In this document: piece by piece, positions 10,601 to 23,800 of the stretch
Position numbering within the stretch: position 1 is the first letter of the stretch
Layout: every line of letters starts with the position of its first letter
DNA from: Lichenostomus cassidix
Taxonomy: Eukaryota > Chordata > Aves > Passeriformes > Meliphagidae
Assembly (NCBI GenBank): GCA_008360975.2
Contig: CM039182.1
Location: forward strand, 104,935,443-104,999,442
DNA length: 64,000 bases
Direction of reading: 5' to 3'
Made by a program: the position numbers and the translations under genes
The notes under the pieces: model-generated
Database searches by the model: none
The model's input: the letters and a program-made list of their open reading frames with translations, nothing else
What the model was told of the DNA's origin: nothing

Positions 10601-13600
10601 AAGTGATGTTCTGTTGAAATAGATGTTGCCTGTTGTCTGTGACATGGACGTGATTTATGCTACTGATTAAGGAATCATGATCATGGTGAATCCAATTGCT
10701 GCCTGCTCCTCTGCAGCACCTCCATAAGCCTCAACACCTACAAGTCTTGGTCTTGGAGAGGAGCAAGGAGCATGGAATTATAGGAGAACATAAAATCAGC
10801 TAATGATACAAACAAGCAGTGTCCAATATGATATACCCCAAGTTCAAAGTCAGGGGTCAGCACAAGTCTCGTGCCTATTCAGAAAATTGCTGCAGGTTCA
10901 GCTGGAAAGGGCAGTGGTCCTGGCAGTGAGCATGCTCACGGTTAGCTGGGGCAGTCAAACTCCCTTGCCTGTTTATCAGTGTTCCCAGGCTGAAAGCCTG
11001 ATAGAAAGTGCTTCCTGATCAGCATGATAAATGGAATTTTGCATGATAATTATGTTTACAGCAGGACAGATGTACTAATAACACGTTCCCTAAAGACTTC
11101 AAATGAGCTATAAAAGAATCAAATCTCTGCTGAAAATGCTGGCAGCAGTATTATTAATTGTGTAAGTTACAGCTGATAATTGTCTTGTTTCATTTGAATG
11201 AGGCAGTCAGCTATTAATGGCTTGTGCTCTGTAGTACCAAAACAGCAGACTGCGCAAAATTTGTCAGTCTGGATAATATACTTGTATATTAGCAATGGGT
11301 CCTAATGGACATACTCTAGTGGCTAGGGAAGGGAGAAAGTGTTACAGTTAATTTCTAATGCTGTTTCATCTTTTCTGTCAAAATAACTTGCTTATATGCC
11401 TTCAGGAAGAGAACTGTTTTTTCTTATCTACAAATTGTTTGATGTAAGACAATGCCTGCAGTAAAAAAACAAGCTCTCTTTGTGGTTATAGAGGATTGAA
11501 ATGGAGAATGACTAATTAGCTGTCTTGTTCCACTTACCTCTTCCACAGTGGAGAAATGAATGAAAGTCTTACCCTTGTTTTTATGTGTGTGAAAGATCCC
11601 ACTGTTGTGCAGATCTGTTACAGAGCATCCAAGGGTGTGCAATTGCATAGAGATATACATATGTGTAATAGAGATGTGACCTGAAAATCTGTTAGAAGCC
11701 ATCAGGTCTGATTTTTAAAATAGCAGTAAAATGAATTTCAAATCGGAAATCACGGTAAGTATTGTATCAGGTTTACAGTTAAATAAAGATCTTGTAGGTA
11801 ACTAACCAAATTCAAAACCCCGCTGCTGCAAATTGAATTACTTTTTGTGACATCCTAATTCATTTGCATTCCCAAAGCACGTTTCATTTCATCTGCGGTA
11901 AGTTGAGCTGCAGATAATATCCCAGAGGAGCACGGTTCTAGTAGTCCTAACCTACATCCGTGCTCTGGCTGATTAATCTGTAAATCCTTCAAAATTTCTC
12001 TCCCTTGCTATTACATCAAAGCATGCCCGAGTAAAAAACATGTGAGCAGAATCCTGAAATGTGTTCCCATAGCATGAGAAGGACTCTTTGTGTGTTTCAT
12101 TAGGCAATACTTTGGGATTTTTTTTATGGGGAAACAGACGGTTGAGTTTCTAAACAGTGCAAGACGTGTTCCTCGAGATGTTTTCCTCAGTTAGCAAAAG
12201 AGAGCTGATGGTCTGGAAAAACTGCCTGGAGATGCTTTGTAAAAATTGTCCTTGGTTTCTTGTGACCTTTCATCAACTTAATTCATTGCTAATGAGCTGC
12301 AAATTCATTGCAATTCATTGCAGAGCTTTAAAATTGCCACTGAGTCAGATGACAAAGTGCCTTTCTTTATGTTATCAAGAAAAGTGCTCGGACTGAGGGA
12401 GGACTAGGCAGTAATGCAACTCTGAATAAAAGTCATAAACCCTTTGTCTCTGAAGGCTGCTGGTGGAAGTGCAGAGATTTTGAGAAGAGAAAGGAAGGGG
12501 GAGACCAGAAAAATTAAAAGTCTTACATCTACATAGGTTCTATCTGTATGCCTGCTCACCCTAGGGAAATGGTAATGTGATTGATTTGTTCCACACAGAT
12601 AGGTAGAACCTTTAATATCAAATATATCCATTTCTGCATTGGCATAGTGTTTTTTCTTCCTAAAGCTGTTTAAAAAGTGTATGTGTATAAAGAAATTAAA
12701 CACCAGCAAGGGTCTCTGCTAAAGAAGAACTAAATATTTTTGCATCTATAGTCATGGCATTTGCCATCCAAAGGTCTGCCTAAGGTTGTACTTAGCATGG
12801 CTACAGCTGCAACATTACCCCTTTCAGACCCTGGAAATCATTCAAACTAAGTCATTTAAGACTAAGCATACAACACCCCAGCTTTGAAAGGACCAACCAC
12901 CATGTCAGCTCAGGGTCCCATTCCAGGTGTTTTTCAGGTCTGGTGCTGTGACTTGCTCCTGTGCTTCCCAGACTTTTGGAGACAGAGACCTCAGGCAGCC
13001 AGCTTTGACTGCTGGGAAGAGTTGATAATGTTGAGTGGTGCTTTATGCCCTTCTAAATGCTTTTTTAATAAAGCTATTGACAAGGGGAGGTTGTTCATCA
13101 AATGTGGGATATGGAAGCCATCCCTGCCTCTCCTGAGCCTCAGAAGAGGAGGTGGGAGATGTGCTATCAAGCTCCTTCTCCTCAGACTTTACCATTATTT
13201 TTAGACTTTTTGTCCCCACCTGCTGTGTGTACAGATGTCTGAAGTAATGTACAGGTTATATAAACTCACCATACACAGCCTAATGTTTGTGTTGTTTGTT
13301 TGTGATGGGGACAGCTCAGATCCTCCAGACTTCCTGTAAGGTCAGGGTGTGACCCCATTCTCAGTTAATCATCTCTACCAGGAGATGGGTTGCAACTATA
13401 ATTAATTGTTGATTATTTTACTTTAATGATTGCTCTATCTATTTGTTTGCTTGCTTTTAACAAGACTAGATCAAGTTGGAGGCTCAGTACGCATTTGAAG
13501 GGGATCACTGAGAACATCAGGGTCGACCAGCCGACCTCTACCCTTCCTCATTGCATAATCTGAATGCAGCATATCTTTTGGGTGTGTTGGGGAGAGGCTG

Positions 13601-13940
13601 AACAAGTCAGGAATCATTGCTGAGGTTATTTGGTAGAGCAGTCAGTGGTGTTTTAAGGAGGCTGCCTGGTCTTGAATCTGCCTGAGCTGCTGCCTCTGAT
13701 CCTTCTGGCATGGCACGAGGGAACCAAGACAGGAGTATGGGAAAAGTGCAGTCTGGGTCTTGTGCTGCATTCTAATAGCAGTCTCCTAAACTGCACTTTG
13801 TGTGCCAGATTTGTCAGTATGAGATGCTTTTTTAATTGTTCTGATAATATAAAGTATCAGTAGACTCAGTCTAACAGAGTGCTCTGGAAATCTTCCTCAC
13901 TTTTGGTGTGTTAATGAATCTGCTTTTAGAATAAAATATA
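7672..13940 (+). other. Intron 1 sequence, no gene seen
   Basis: Non-coding sequence with short chance frames only. A 17-bp tandem duplication lies at 10208-10241. An AT-rich stretch at 11820-11960 contains a perfect octamer ATTTGCAT (11862-11869) and several TAAT cores, compatible with a regulatory element but unproven. No RNA gene or recognisable repeat was seen. Confidence 0.6.
10208..10241 (+). repeat. 17-bp perfect tandem duplication
   Basis: The unit gatggctgaagcagcac occurs twice head to tail with no mismatch, consistent with a recent slippage or small duplication. Confidence 0.85.
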
Positions 13941-14050
13941 ATAAAATATCGCAGTTGGAAGGGATCTGCAAGGATCATCTAGTCCAACTGCCTGGCCTCT
14001 TCAGAGCTGACCAAAAGTTAAAACATGTTAAGGGCATTGTACAAATTTCT
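13941..14050 (-). mobile_element. CR1 LINE fragment (minus strand)
   Basis: Contains the CR1 signature gttggaagggatctgcaagg, atcatctagtccaactgcct, then the subfamily text ctgaccaaaagttaaaacat and aagggcattgtacaaat. It is oriented like the fragment at 7435. The right edge is approximate. Confidence 0.85.
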
Positions 14051-16879
14051 TGCAGGTTTTTGTGGGTTTTCTCCTCCTAAAATTGATAGAAAAGTAATAT
14101 CTCATTACTGGGTATTTGCTAGCCAGACAAATTGTTGGCACCCACAAAAATTCAGTTCTGTAATAATTACATAATTTACTAAGCAGGAGATTGCTCAGAT
14201 TATGTTTTATAATCCAGCACTTTGACAGTATGCAAGGAATGTAAGAAAATAAAAGGCCATAAGTTTGGGAACCTTTCAAGTCTGCATATCCAGCTGTTTG
14301 TGGGGTGGCAGAGCAGCACATGTTCCCTGAGTGAGTGGGGATGGCACCCTGGAAAGATGCTGTTTTCAGCAGAGAGTAAGGAGATGCTTTCTGAGCCTCT
14401 GGCCTCTGCCAATTGTCCTGTGTGCTCTTGGGGGCGTATTGATCCTGGGAAAGGCAATTCCCCAGCCTGCAGATGTAGGCTGCATTTGCCAAGTCAATGA
14501 AATGTTCATTAGGGTGACTGCTGGGTACTTTCTCTTGTGAAAACAGGTGGGGAGGCTTCTTGGCCAGCTTCTCTAAATATTGGACCCTACTGTACCAACC
14601 ATACCTTAAAAGAGAGCAATGATACAGCCACACAACCAAATGTTACCAGTATTATGAGCATTCCCACAATACTTGCTTACTGGGAGTAGGGGGAAGCGAG
14701 GGTTCCTCATGGATATTCAGTCTCTTAAATGTCACCTTTTAAACCATGATAAATCTTTGTAGGTGCACCTGTGATAAGCTGAACCATGGTGCAGTCTGTA
14801 GCTGGTCTTTCACTGTGCAGAGCTAAATGTTCACAGTGGAGTAAACTGGTTTTTGAAAACATTTAAATTTTTAATAGAGATCTGTAGCAGGAGAGAGTAA
14901 CCTCAGACTGGGGATGAGCCAATTGCTGTAAGCCAAGGGATCTCAACAGAGAGATGACCTAACCCTCTGCTACCAGCAGAAACCCAGCGCCCAGTAACAG
15001 GAAGATGCCATGCTCAGTCGTGGTAGCAGAGATGGGGGAATGGAGGAGGTAGTTTGCTTTTTCCAGAGCAATTACCTGAGTGGCTTCAGGATCTGTCCCT
15101 AGTGAGACAAGCAGAGAAGAACTGAGCTCTCCCTTTGCAAGACTCAGGTTCAGAAGCTCATTGATACACTGAAGCAGTTCTGCTGAACAGTAAGGATCTG
15201 CCTTAACCCTAATAATGGATCTTGTGGTACATGTTTTTGGAACATGATTCCTGTATTGCAAGTATGTTTTTTGGTAAAGCATAAGCAAATGCAATATTTT
15301 AAGTAAATACATATTTTTGTACTCAAATGTCTTTGGCATTGAAGCTGACTGTGCATGAGCTAACAAGCAGCAAGGCGCTAATTCCTGTGGATGTAATAAT
15401 ATTTAAAATTATGGCTCTGGACTGCCTCACCTTATCACAGATACCTAAAAGTTAAGATGTCTAAGCTGTCCAATATGACAGCTGATCTCTGAACAATATG
15501 CATAGGCTTGGTCTTCAGCAATGAATGGGAGGGAAAGCAGGGCATTGACTCTTGGGTATGTAATGAGGTGCTGGGAAAAGTGCCTGATCTCAAGGGTATG
15601 TGTAGCAAGTGTAGCCAGAACTAAATGCAAAGTATGCACCAGTAAACACTCAGATTGCCACCACCTGTGCCAGCATTCATCTCTCATGCCCGAAATGCCT
15701 CATGCTAAGCTTTCTCCTATTCGTTTGGGTTTTTTGCCCTACTCACACAGGGGCCTTTTCTTTCTCTGTCAAGAATTCTAGCCAGACCATTCACAGTGTC
15801 TGGGATATATTTTTTTAACACTGCAGTTAATTGTTCAGATTTCTTCTAAGTCTAAGAATGTTAAGATGTGGGATTGTGGAATAGTTTCTCCCAGATAGCA
15901 TCTGGAAGCAAGGCAGGGCTATGAGGTTGGGCTGTAGGTGACCTAAAACACACCTCAAATGAAAGAGGAAAAGGCTGGAGTTTTAATTGCGTGGTTATGT
16001 ATCGAGGCTAGAATTACAGTCCTCTTTCCAGATTACTTAGTAGTGCATGTTTTTCCATGTGTTGTGCTATGTGTTGCATATAACCTTGACTTGCAAGTGA
16101 GTTTCTTAGTTAATTACACGACTTTAAGTGTTGTGGAATACAACGTTTTGGGATTTGGTACTTTTAAAGACTTGCACTCTGGCAGCATGTGGTTTCCTCA
16201 AATACTTGGTTTAAACGTTGGTTCTTCATTTCCCTGGGACGTGGTGTTTAAGGAGAAACATTACTTTTGAACAGAACTAAATCTTTGTTGTTTTGCAATA
16301 CACAGAGTTTGTCAGGCCTAAGTGAGATACGTGAAGAATCTGTTAGATTCATGTTGATGCAATGAAGGCTATTAGGGTGTGGGTTTTACTGCAAAAAAAG
16401 GACTTAAAGATGGACAGTTTATATTTTCTTTACAGTGCTATTGTATCTGCTTTGGCAAGCATCCTTGTTTTCATAAGGTCAGATGATTAACCTTGTTGTT
16501 TGCTTCTTTCCTAGTTTTGAGTGTCTCTAATTAAGCTGATGCCTGTTGATGTGAAAATGTATGTTGGGTTATGAGGTAATGGTTGTTCTGAAAAATACAG
16601 CTGTGGCAGTGTTCAGCCATACCCAAAATAAATCACTGCACAGAAGCCTTCTGAAAGCTATCACATTGCTGCAGTCAGTAAAGTGAAGACAGTGAATCTG
16701 TGAATCATTGCTTAAAGATAATAGAGGGTGTAGATTCTTGGCGCTTCAGCATCTGTGAGAGCCCTGCTGTCTTTAAATGAATCTTACTGAATTGTAACTG
16801 TAGCTCCTCATTATGGTTTGGGCAGAGCCAGCAGTATGAGGATTGGGTGCCAAAGCAGCTGCAGCAGGGGTAAGATAGC
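14051..16879 (+). other. Intron 1 sequence, no gene seen
   Basis: Includes a 203-codon antisense frame (14028-14639) that runs out of the CR1 fragment and matches no family I know. Otherwise only short frames and no repeats beyond those listed. Confidence 0.55.
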
Positions 16880-16965
16880 ATGATTGAATCCTTTAGATTT
16901 ACCTTTAAGTTCATTGTGTCCAACCGTTAACAAGCACTGCCAAATCCTCCACTAGACCATGATGG
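16880..16965 (-). mobile_element. CR1 LINE fragment (minus strand), cut by an LTR insertion
   Basis: Matches a common CR1 3'-end version: acctttaagttcattgtgtc, caaccgttaacaagcactgc, caaatcctccactagaccat. It stops a few bases before the LTR that begins at 16974. Sequence after the LTR does not obviously continue the CR1. Confidence 0.8.
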
Positions 16966-16973
16966 TAGGTTCC

Positions 16974-17758
16974 TGTCAGAGACTGAAATAGTTCATGCCT
17001 CAAACATTGATATAAAGTTTTGCTCATTATAACAAAAAGTGTATAAAGAAGCTACAATCAAAGAAACCTCCCTGAAGATACCTGACTGAGTCAAACTGCT
17101 GAGATTAGATAAAGGGAAACCTATTGTTCAGTCATCTCAGGCTGAGGGAAAGGAATGCATACACAAAGGCCAAAGCCACCAGCTGTGCTGAGAATCATCC
17201 CTGGCTGAGTTTGGGGTGGGGGCAGAGCACAGCTCACAGAAGCCAGGTTGACACAAACTGGCCCAGCTGTGGAACCCCCAACCTCACTGGCTACATCCAT
17301 GAGACTTTCACGTGAGAGGCAGCTGAGGGGGAGTCACAATCCATCACAGACCCCCCCAGAGTGCTAGGCCTGGCACCACAGGAGTGCAGGTGATGCAAGC
17401 AGAGTCTGCTGCAAGAAACTGCCCCTCCCCTGGGGGAACATGCCTGGACATTGCCCCTGGCCTGAGTGTATATTAACCCATGGCATCCTGTGCTTTTGGG
17501 GGGACCACCACCACCAAGAAGACCGGCTGGAGAGGATCAACGGAACGTCGTTGGGATCCACGGATGGTGATATTTTCTCTTTCCCTCTTTCTGTCCCCCC
17601 CACCTCTTTTCTTACTTCTCTTTTTCTCTCTTTTCTTCTCTCTCTCTCTCATATTTTCTATCAAATAAAACTCATACTATTGACTGGCATATGGTCTCGT
17701 TTGTACCTTAATTCAGGCAGAGGTATTTCTAAAGAACCTTAATAATTGGATCATAACA
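16974..17758 (+). mobile_element. Solo LTR, ERVL-like, plus orientation
   Basis: The proposed 785-bp LTR begins TGTCAGAGAC and ends GGATCATAACA. The 5-bp sequence GTTCC sits directly on both sides (16969-16973 and 17759-17763), matching the ERVL target-duplication length. The right half has clear LTR features: a TATA-like tatatta (17469-17475) and a long CT-rich block (17577-17650) ending in a TC run. AATAAA (caaataaaact, near 17664) and a short U5 ending in CA follow. The right end is firm; the left end depends on the duplication and is less certain. No retroviral coding sequence is attached. Confidence 0.7.
17635..17650 (+). repeat. (TC)n tract within the LTR
   Basis: Seven to eight TC units at the end of a 75-base pyrimidine block, just before the LTR poly(A) signal. 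Confidence 0.8.
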
Positions 17759-19683
17759 GTTCCAAACAAGGTACATCTTCGGAGAGTTGGGAATCCTGCT
17801 GGGGAAGGTGAAAATTAAATGGCCCTCAGAGTCAACAATTTGTTGTTGATAGCTCTTCTGTGATTGCTCTTCTGTTCTCCCTAGACTAAGCCCTGGGAGT
17901 TTTTTCCTTCACTAGAGATTCCTAGTAATCATGTCTTCTAGAATGATAGTGTGTCAAGCTGAATGTGCAAGATGCTAAAAATGCCCAAAAGTCCGAAAAT
18001 TGTGTTCTACCATACCTTCTGTTTTCTGCATGATTGCATATACACATTCACACTATACAAATGCATTGCCAGTGAACAGCTTGCTATTCAGCACTTCTAA
18101 GTGAAAGTTCCTTGTCTCTTTGCAGTGATGGTACTCTTGATTTTATATTTGGTTTACCCAGACCCAGATGATCCCTCTGGAGCATTGGGACAGGGCTGTG
18201 CTAGAATTTTGTGTACTATTTGAAGGTTCACATGCATAAAGCTACATAATAATTTGTGAACAGAGCATTGTGTTGCATTGTGAAAGGTCAGTGGGATACT
18301 TCAGTATTGTCATGTTTATTTTCTTGTTTCATACTTCTTCATTCTTACTTAATTCTTACTTACAGGAACCTTTAGAATGGCAATGTAGGTGTTTTTCTTC
18401 TTGTGATGTTACATGGAGACAGGTCAGGAGGCAGCAGTTCAAGTATTGTGTATTTCAAAGCTTCTGCCTTGCGTATTGTGGGAGGATGAGGCTTGGAGAA
18501 GGAGTTGGATGACTGTATAGGTGGAGTACTGAGTACAGGGGGTACCCCTGTACTAGGAGGGGTGTGTAACATGGAGCCATGTGCATGCCATACCTCTCCC
18601 ATCATCTCCTTGTTTTCTGTCTTATCCCCAAAAGGTTGACGGAGACTGAGGAAACATTTGGCATGGCGTTATTCTCCTAGTTATCACTAGATTTGAAGGT
18701 CTCTCTCCTTGCAGTGCATATCCCAAGAAAGCAGGTTGTTGAGAGTCCTGCTAGCTCAGGATTTCTGCTTCACATACTTTCCTTCGCAGTCTGCTGCAGA
18801 AGGCTTTGGTCTTAGACCATATTGGCATCTTGCCTGACATAGGTGACAGCTAAATAGAGGGGTCTTGGTATGGTCTCTGTGTGTTTGGGCTGGGCTGCTG
18901 AATTAACAAAATAATCCATTTTCAGCATGTGCCAGATGCTTTTAACTCCCATTGTGGGCAGCCCTGACAATATGCTGCGCAGCGTGGAAGTCCTAAATGG
19001 AGTTTGATGTTCTTTGCAGATAATGGCTCTGCTGCATAATTATGATAGCACACAATTAAAACCGGCTTTATATCGCTTTGGGTAGCTCCTGGAAATTCTA
19101 TTTCCCTTAATAATTTTCAATAGTCTCAGGGTTTGTTTTTCCTGTGTTTGTCTTCCTGTAATATTGGCAAAAGATAGGAAGAAAATGAGCTGGGACATAA
19201 GAATCCCAGTAAAAACTTCAGAGGGAGGGTGAGAGGTGACTCATTAGCGGGTCTTTCATCTGGGTTCATGCTGGGGCATGAAGTCAGGGGTCAGGAAGTG
19301 AATGGGGATTCGTTCACAGCTGATGTCTTGTATAATATTTCAGAAGAGTGTGTTAATTGTCGCGGCTTACCCTGGGAGTTTGGGCAGAGGCATTCAGCCG
19401 GCAGCCTGAGGAACAGTTGGAGAGAAGTGGCATTTAAGTTTCTTTCCCTGGAGTGACACAGGGGCTGGAGCTGCTGGGGACAGGGCATGGCCTAAGTCTG
19501 GCAGCTTTGCTTATACCTACTCCCCTGGTCCCACAGTGGGAGAGAACCAGGAGCTGCACTTCTGTGTATACCCAAATCCAACTCCAAAGCAGTTTGGGAA
19601 AAGAATGCCATTTGGTAACTTACTCAAAACTCAGAGTAGCTTGCAAGATAAGTTTGTAGCCATAATATGGTGATATATTATAG

Positions 19684-19699
19684 ATATATATATATATAT
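19684..19699 (+). repeat. (AT)8 microsatellite
   Basis: Eight consecutive AT units followed by gtatttgtgtatttatt. Confidence 0.85.
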
Positions 19700-20782
19700 G
19701 TATTTGTGTATTTATTTACTTTTAGTATTTTTTTTCATTCTACTACATAGATGGCTAATCTTAGATATCATTGAATATTCTCCTTGTTTTCCTTTTACTG
19801 TTCAAGCCATTTTGGTGCTGGAAGGAACAATATGAAGCCCAATGTAAAAACAGCCCTAGTGTTGCTGTTCCCCTAGAGGATCAAGGTGATGCTCTGCCTG
19901 GTTTGACCTATGGGAGCTACAAGTCCAGAGCATGTTTTGGTAGCTCCTCAGGGAGTGCTTGCAAAGGACAGGTTGGGTTTTGAGGAAGACCTCCTCTTTG
20001 AGTCTGGGGCTGACACCTCTCTGAGGACGGGTGGATGGATGAGAGAGAGAAGCCCTTCTCTTACACCTTTTGGCAGGCCCTGAAGTATCTTTACAGATAT
20101 CCTGATCTCATTCCCAATCACTGTAAGCTTTATGATTAGTTTCTTTCCACTCCCCTTCTGCACCTATCTAGGGTAGTGTTCCTATGTGTAGGATACACCT
20201 TTTGCAATGATGGCACAGTGGAAATGAAGATTCCAACATTTTCAAAGTGTCAGGCAGTCTTGTGCTTTTCTGATGCTTCCAAGCCACATTATGATAATCA
20301 CAGCTGTGACCAGAAGGTTATAGCCCAGATGTTTCTGCCCCATGGTTCTTACCCATGTTGCCTGGCCACCTGAGGGGAGGAGGTGGCCCAGTGGACATGG
20401 GAACTGCCAACAATCTTCAGCTCTTGAAATGTCTTTGTCCTCCCAAAGTCTGCCATCAGTGTTAACGCAGCTGGCAGGTGTTCGGGAGATTGGCACCCGT
20501 GTGTCCCATGTCACTGCAGCTCTGAAGTGATGCAGTTGTTCCAAAGTGAAGAAGCTTGTCTGGAAGGGCTGTTTTTTGTTCTGGGAGCCAGCAGCACCCA
20601 CGCTGCTGGCTTCAGCTCTTTCAAGTTTGTAATCTTAACAGAAGCAGGGGGAAAATCATGCCCCCAACTTTAACAGAAATTAGTTGTATTTAAAATGCAG
20701 CTTTTTCTTCCTGATTTTGTAGCTGTGCTAGAAAGTCATTACACATGGATTTATTTTTCCTTATCTCTTGGATTATCATTGG

Positions 20783-20808
20783 CTTCCTTCCTTCCTTTCT
20801 TCCTTCCT
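20783..20808 (+). repeat. (CTTC)n microsatellite
   Basis: Six approximate cttc units with one interruption (cttccttccttcctttcttc then cttcc). Confidence 0.8.
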
Positions 20809-23800
20809 GGATGAATTTATTCAGTGTTCTGATTGCAGGTCCTTTTTTTTTATCACCTCCTGTCTATGTAGCATAAGATTTTGTATGTTTAACATAACTG
20901 AGCTGAGTATTTTGCAGCAATTAAGAGCAGAGATAATTTTCCATTGATGGGATGTTTATGGTGAATATATTTACAGTCTACTTGCTTTGGCTGTTTGCTG
21001 TTTTGGTTACAGACCTGCCTTATTTTATTTTTCCTTTTATTTAGTTTCTTTTTTGGCCCTTGTATTTTATTTAATTTTTGCAACCGAGCTATGTATTAAT
21101 CTGACTCTGGAGAGGGGAAATGAAGACAACATTTTAGCTTTTAAGTAACTTCCACAGAGATTCCGACAGCTGGTCAAAGATAAATCCAGTATACAAGCAG
21201 GGTCATGAATATTTTAGAAAACAGCCATTTAAAATACCATGGCATTAAATATCTCTTTAGTTTCTTTCTTTGGTCTGCACTTGGAATTTGCCTGTAGGAT
21301 ATTGGTTGTTTCTGGGTGCATGCACAGGGAACAACAGCAAGGAAACAGACGAAAAGTAGTTTAGGTAGGTGTTTAAGGGAAAGTGATATTGCATGATTTT
21401 TAAACAAAATAAGTCTGTAAGTTGCATGAGACTGTGACCATTGTCTTAGAGGGGCTGATCATTAGAACAAAGAGGTCATCATCTTTCCAGTGCTGAACTG
21501 CCTTTTTCTGTTTGCATGGACTGTGAGGAGTGAGGGTGAGTTTGGTATACATAGAATGTGGTGATTAAACTAGGAGGAATTTTTTAAGACTTTCCATGGA
21601 CTAGCAGAAATTAACATTTTTATTGAAACATCTTTAATTTGGTTGTTAAGGGCAATTGTATTTTTGTGTGTTAGCTGACTGACATTTACTCTACAAAAGT
21701 TTTAAAGCATTTTATATTGAAATTGCATCTGCTTAAAGACTTATCCCAAAACCTGAATCCTGTATGAGTCACATAATGCTATTTTGTTTTGTTCTGCATA
21801 TATTCTTCCTCAACAATAGAAGGATTTTCTCATTATTGAAATGGGGCATTTTTAAATACAAAATAGGTATCAACACGGCTTTACATCAGAATGATGGTAA
21901 TGTGTGATATAAAACAGTTTGGGTTATTTCAGTGCGAGTATCTACATATACCAGCTGCTATAGCATGCTCATCAATTTTTGAAAAATAACCCTTTTAGGA
22001 GTTGTATAGACAAACCCTGGCTGCTTGCCTGAAGAGAGAAAGATGATTAATTTAAATACTAAACAGCAGTTGAGGTGATTAATTCTTAATGAAGTCAATG
22101 AAAAACTGATTTTGGTTGTATTCCCTGGAAGATCCTTTCAAAAGCTTTTCTTTTCAAAAACTGTTTTTTGTCCTGTGTGTGTGGCACAGGATGTGACTTT
22201 ATTCACAGCAGGTGGGTTCATTAGTTGGCATTTCTGGTATAATATCCAGCTGTGTAAAGCTTATAAAATACTGGTATTTAGGTCATCTTAATTAGGTCTT
22301 GAAATAAAGATTTAAGATAAAGTGGAATAATTACACATCCTTCATTGCGGCTGAGCTTTTTCAGTGAAAAGAGGGTGTGATTCCTGGACAGTGTGAGCTG
22401 ATTTCAACAGAGTTGCTCCACAACTGCCTCTCTGGTGCTCCTTTGACAGTGCTGGGAGTTGAAGTGATAAAAACTAATAATTCTGGGGAGAGGTGAAAGA
22501 TGTGGCAGTTTTCAGCTGAACTGGGGGCTGGGCTGGATATCCTTGCTCACACTGCTACCTGTGCCAGTACCTTTTATGTGTGCTTTCTTCCTTCCTGAAT
22601 GAGTTTATCCAGAATCATGCTTATATTATGCCCTAGTTGAGAGGGAGCTCAGGTGCTGCTCTCTGAAGTTTGGGTGAACAAAGAGCTTTCCCTACTCCTT
22701 TGTGCCAATTCAGTTGCCATGCAAGGTACCCAAAATGCTTCAAAATCAGTACTGGTGAAAATCAGTGTGAGGTCTTTCATGCCAAGAGAGGTGGCAGGGA
22801 TTGCCACCCAGCCTATGTTGCATTCGAGGTTAGCAAGCAAAAATCAGGAGGGAGCATGCCTGGTGCTGGGTTTAGGAAGTTGAGACCAGCAAGGGAAGCC
22901 AGAGGACTCCAGCAGGCAACTGGATGAGCAGCTGATGAAATGCAGTTGTGTTCCTGCCAACCAGCACATCTGCCTTAACGACAGTTGCAAATGTAGGGTC
23001 TTCAAACCCATGTCTGTCAAACTATCAGCAATGAAGTTGGGGATGGTGCATAGCTTGAGCAAGGAGACTTGGAAAAAGGTTTCAGTGGTGGTTGGAATAT
23101 GCACTTGGTGCTGTACAGGCACCTGGCATCTAGAGGAAATACAGTGTGACTAATTTACTAAATTTAATATGAAGAAGGTGACAAGGTTGTACCCTTGTTT
23201 ATCTCTCTTTGACTAACAACATGCCAAGTATGCTTTTCGTGTTGTAACACCACAAGATGGGATCATGGCATTATTTGTGTTATTAAGCTAATGATGTATA
23301 AAGAGGTATTTACGAGCCAACAGCTATCATCTGCTATGTCAGCGTGCTGGTAGTTGAAACTTCCAGCTTTTGCCTGTGGATCAGTAAAACTGAAGATGGA
23401 GGAGGAGCTCCTCCTGATCTGAGTTTCTCCCAGTAAAAGCATTCCTGTGTCCTCTCAGACTGTGGATGGAGCCGAGGGAGCACCCATGGGTGCAGGAGAC
23501 AGAAGTTTGGTCCCTTCTTCCTCCTTCTTCCGTGTCTATGCCAGCACATCCTGAAATGCAGACTTTTTTCCCTTAGAATTTTGAAGGTGTATCCTATCTT
23601 GTGCCAGATCTTCTAAAATCCTAGTTTAGACAAAGCCTGAGGGGATTTAGGTTTGCATATTTTTCCTAAGAGGATTATGCTTCACACTTAGTTGATCTAT
23701 AAATTGTTTGAGGGGTTTTTTTTATGATTTTCTAAATACACAGAAAGCTGTATACACATTCAAATTGCCCTGAAATGTGTTGTCTGCAGGTTACTGATAG

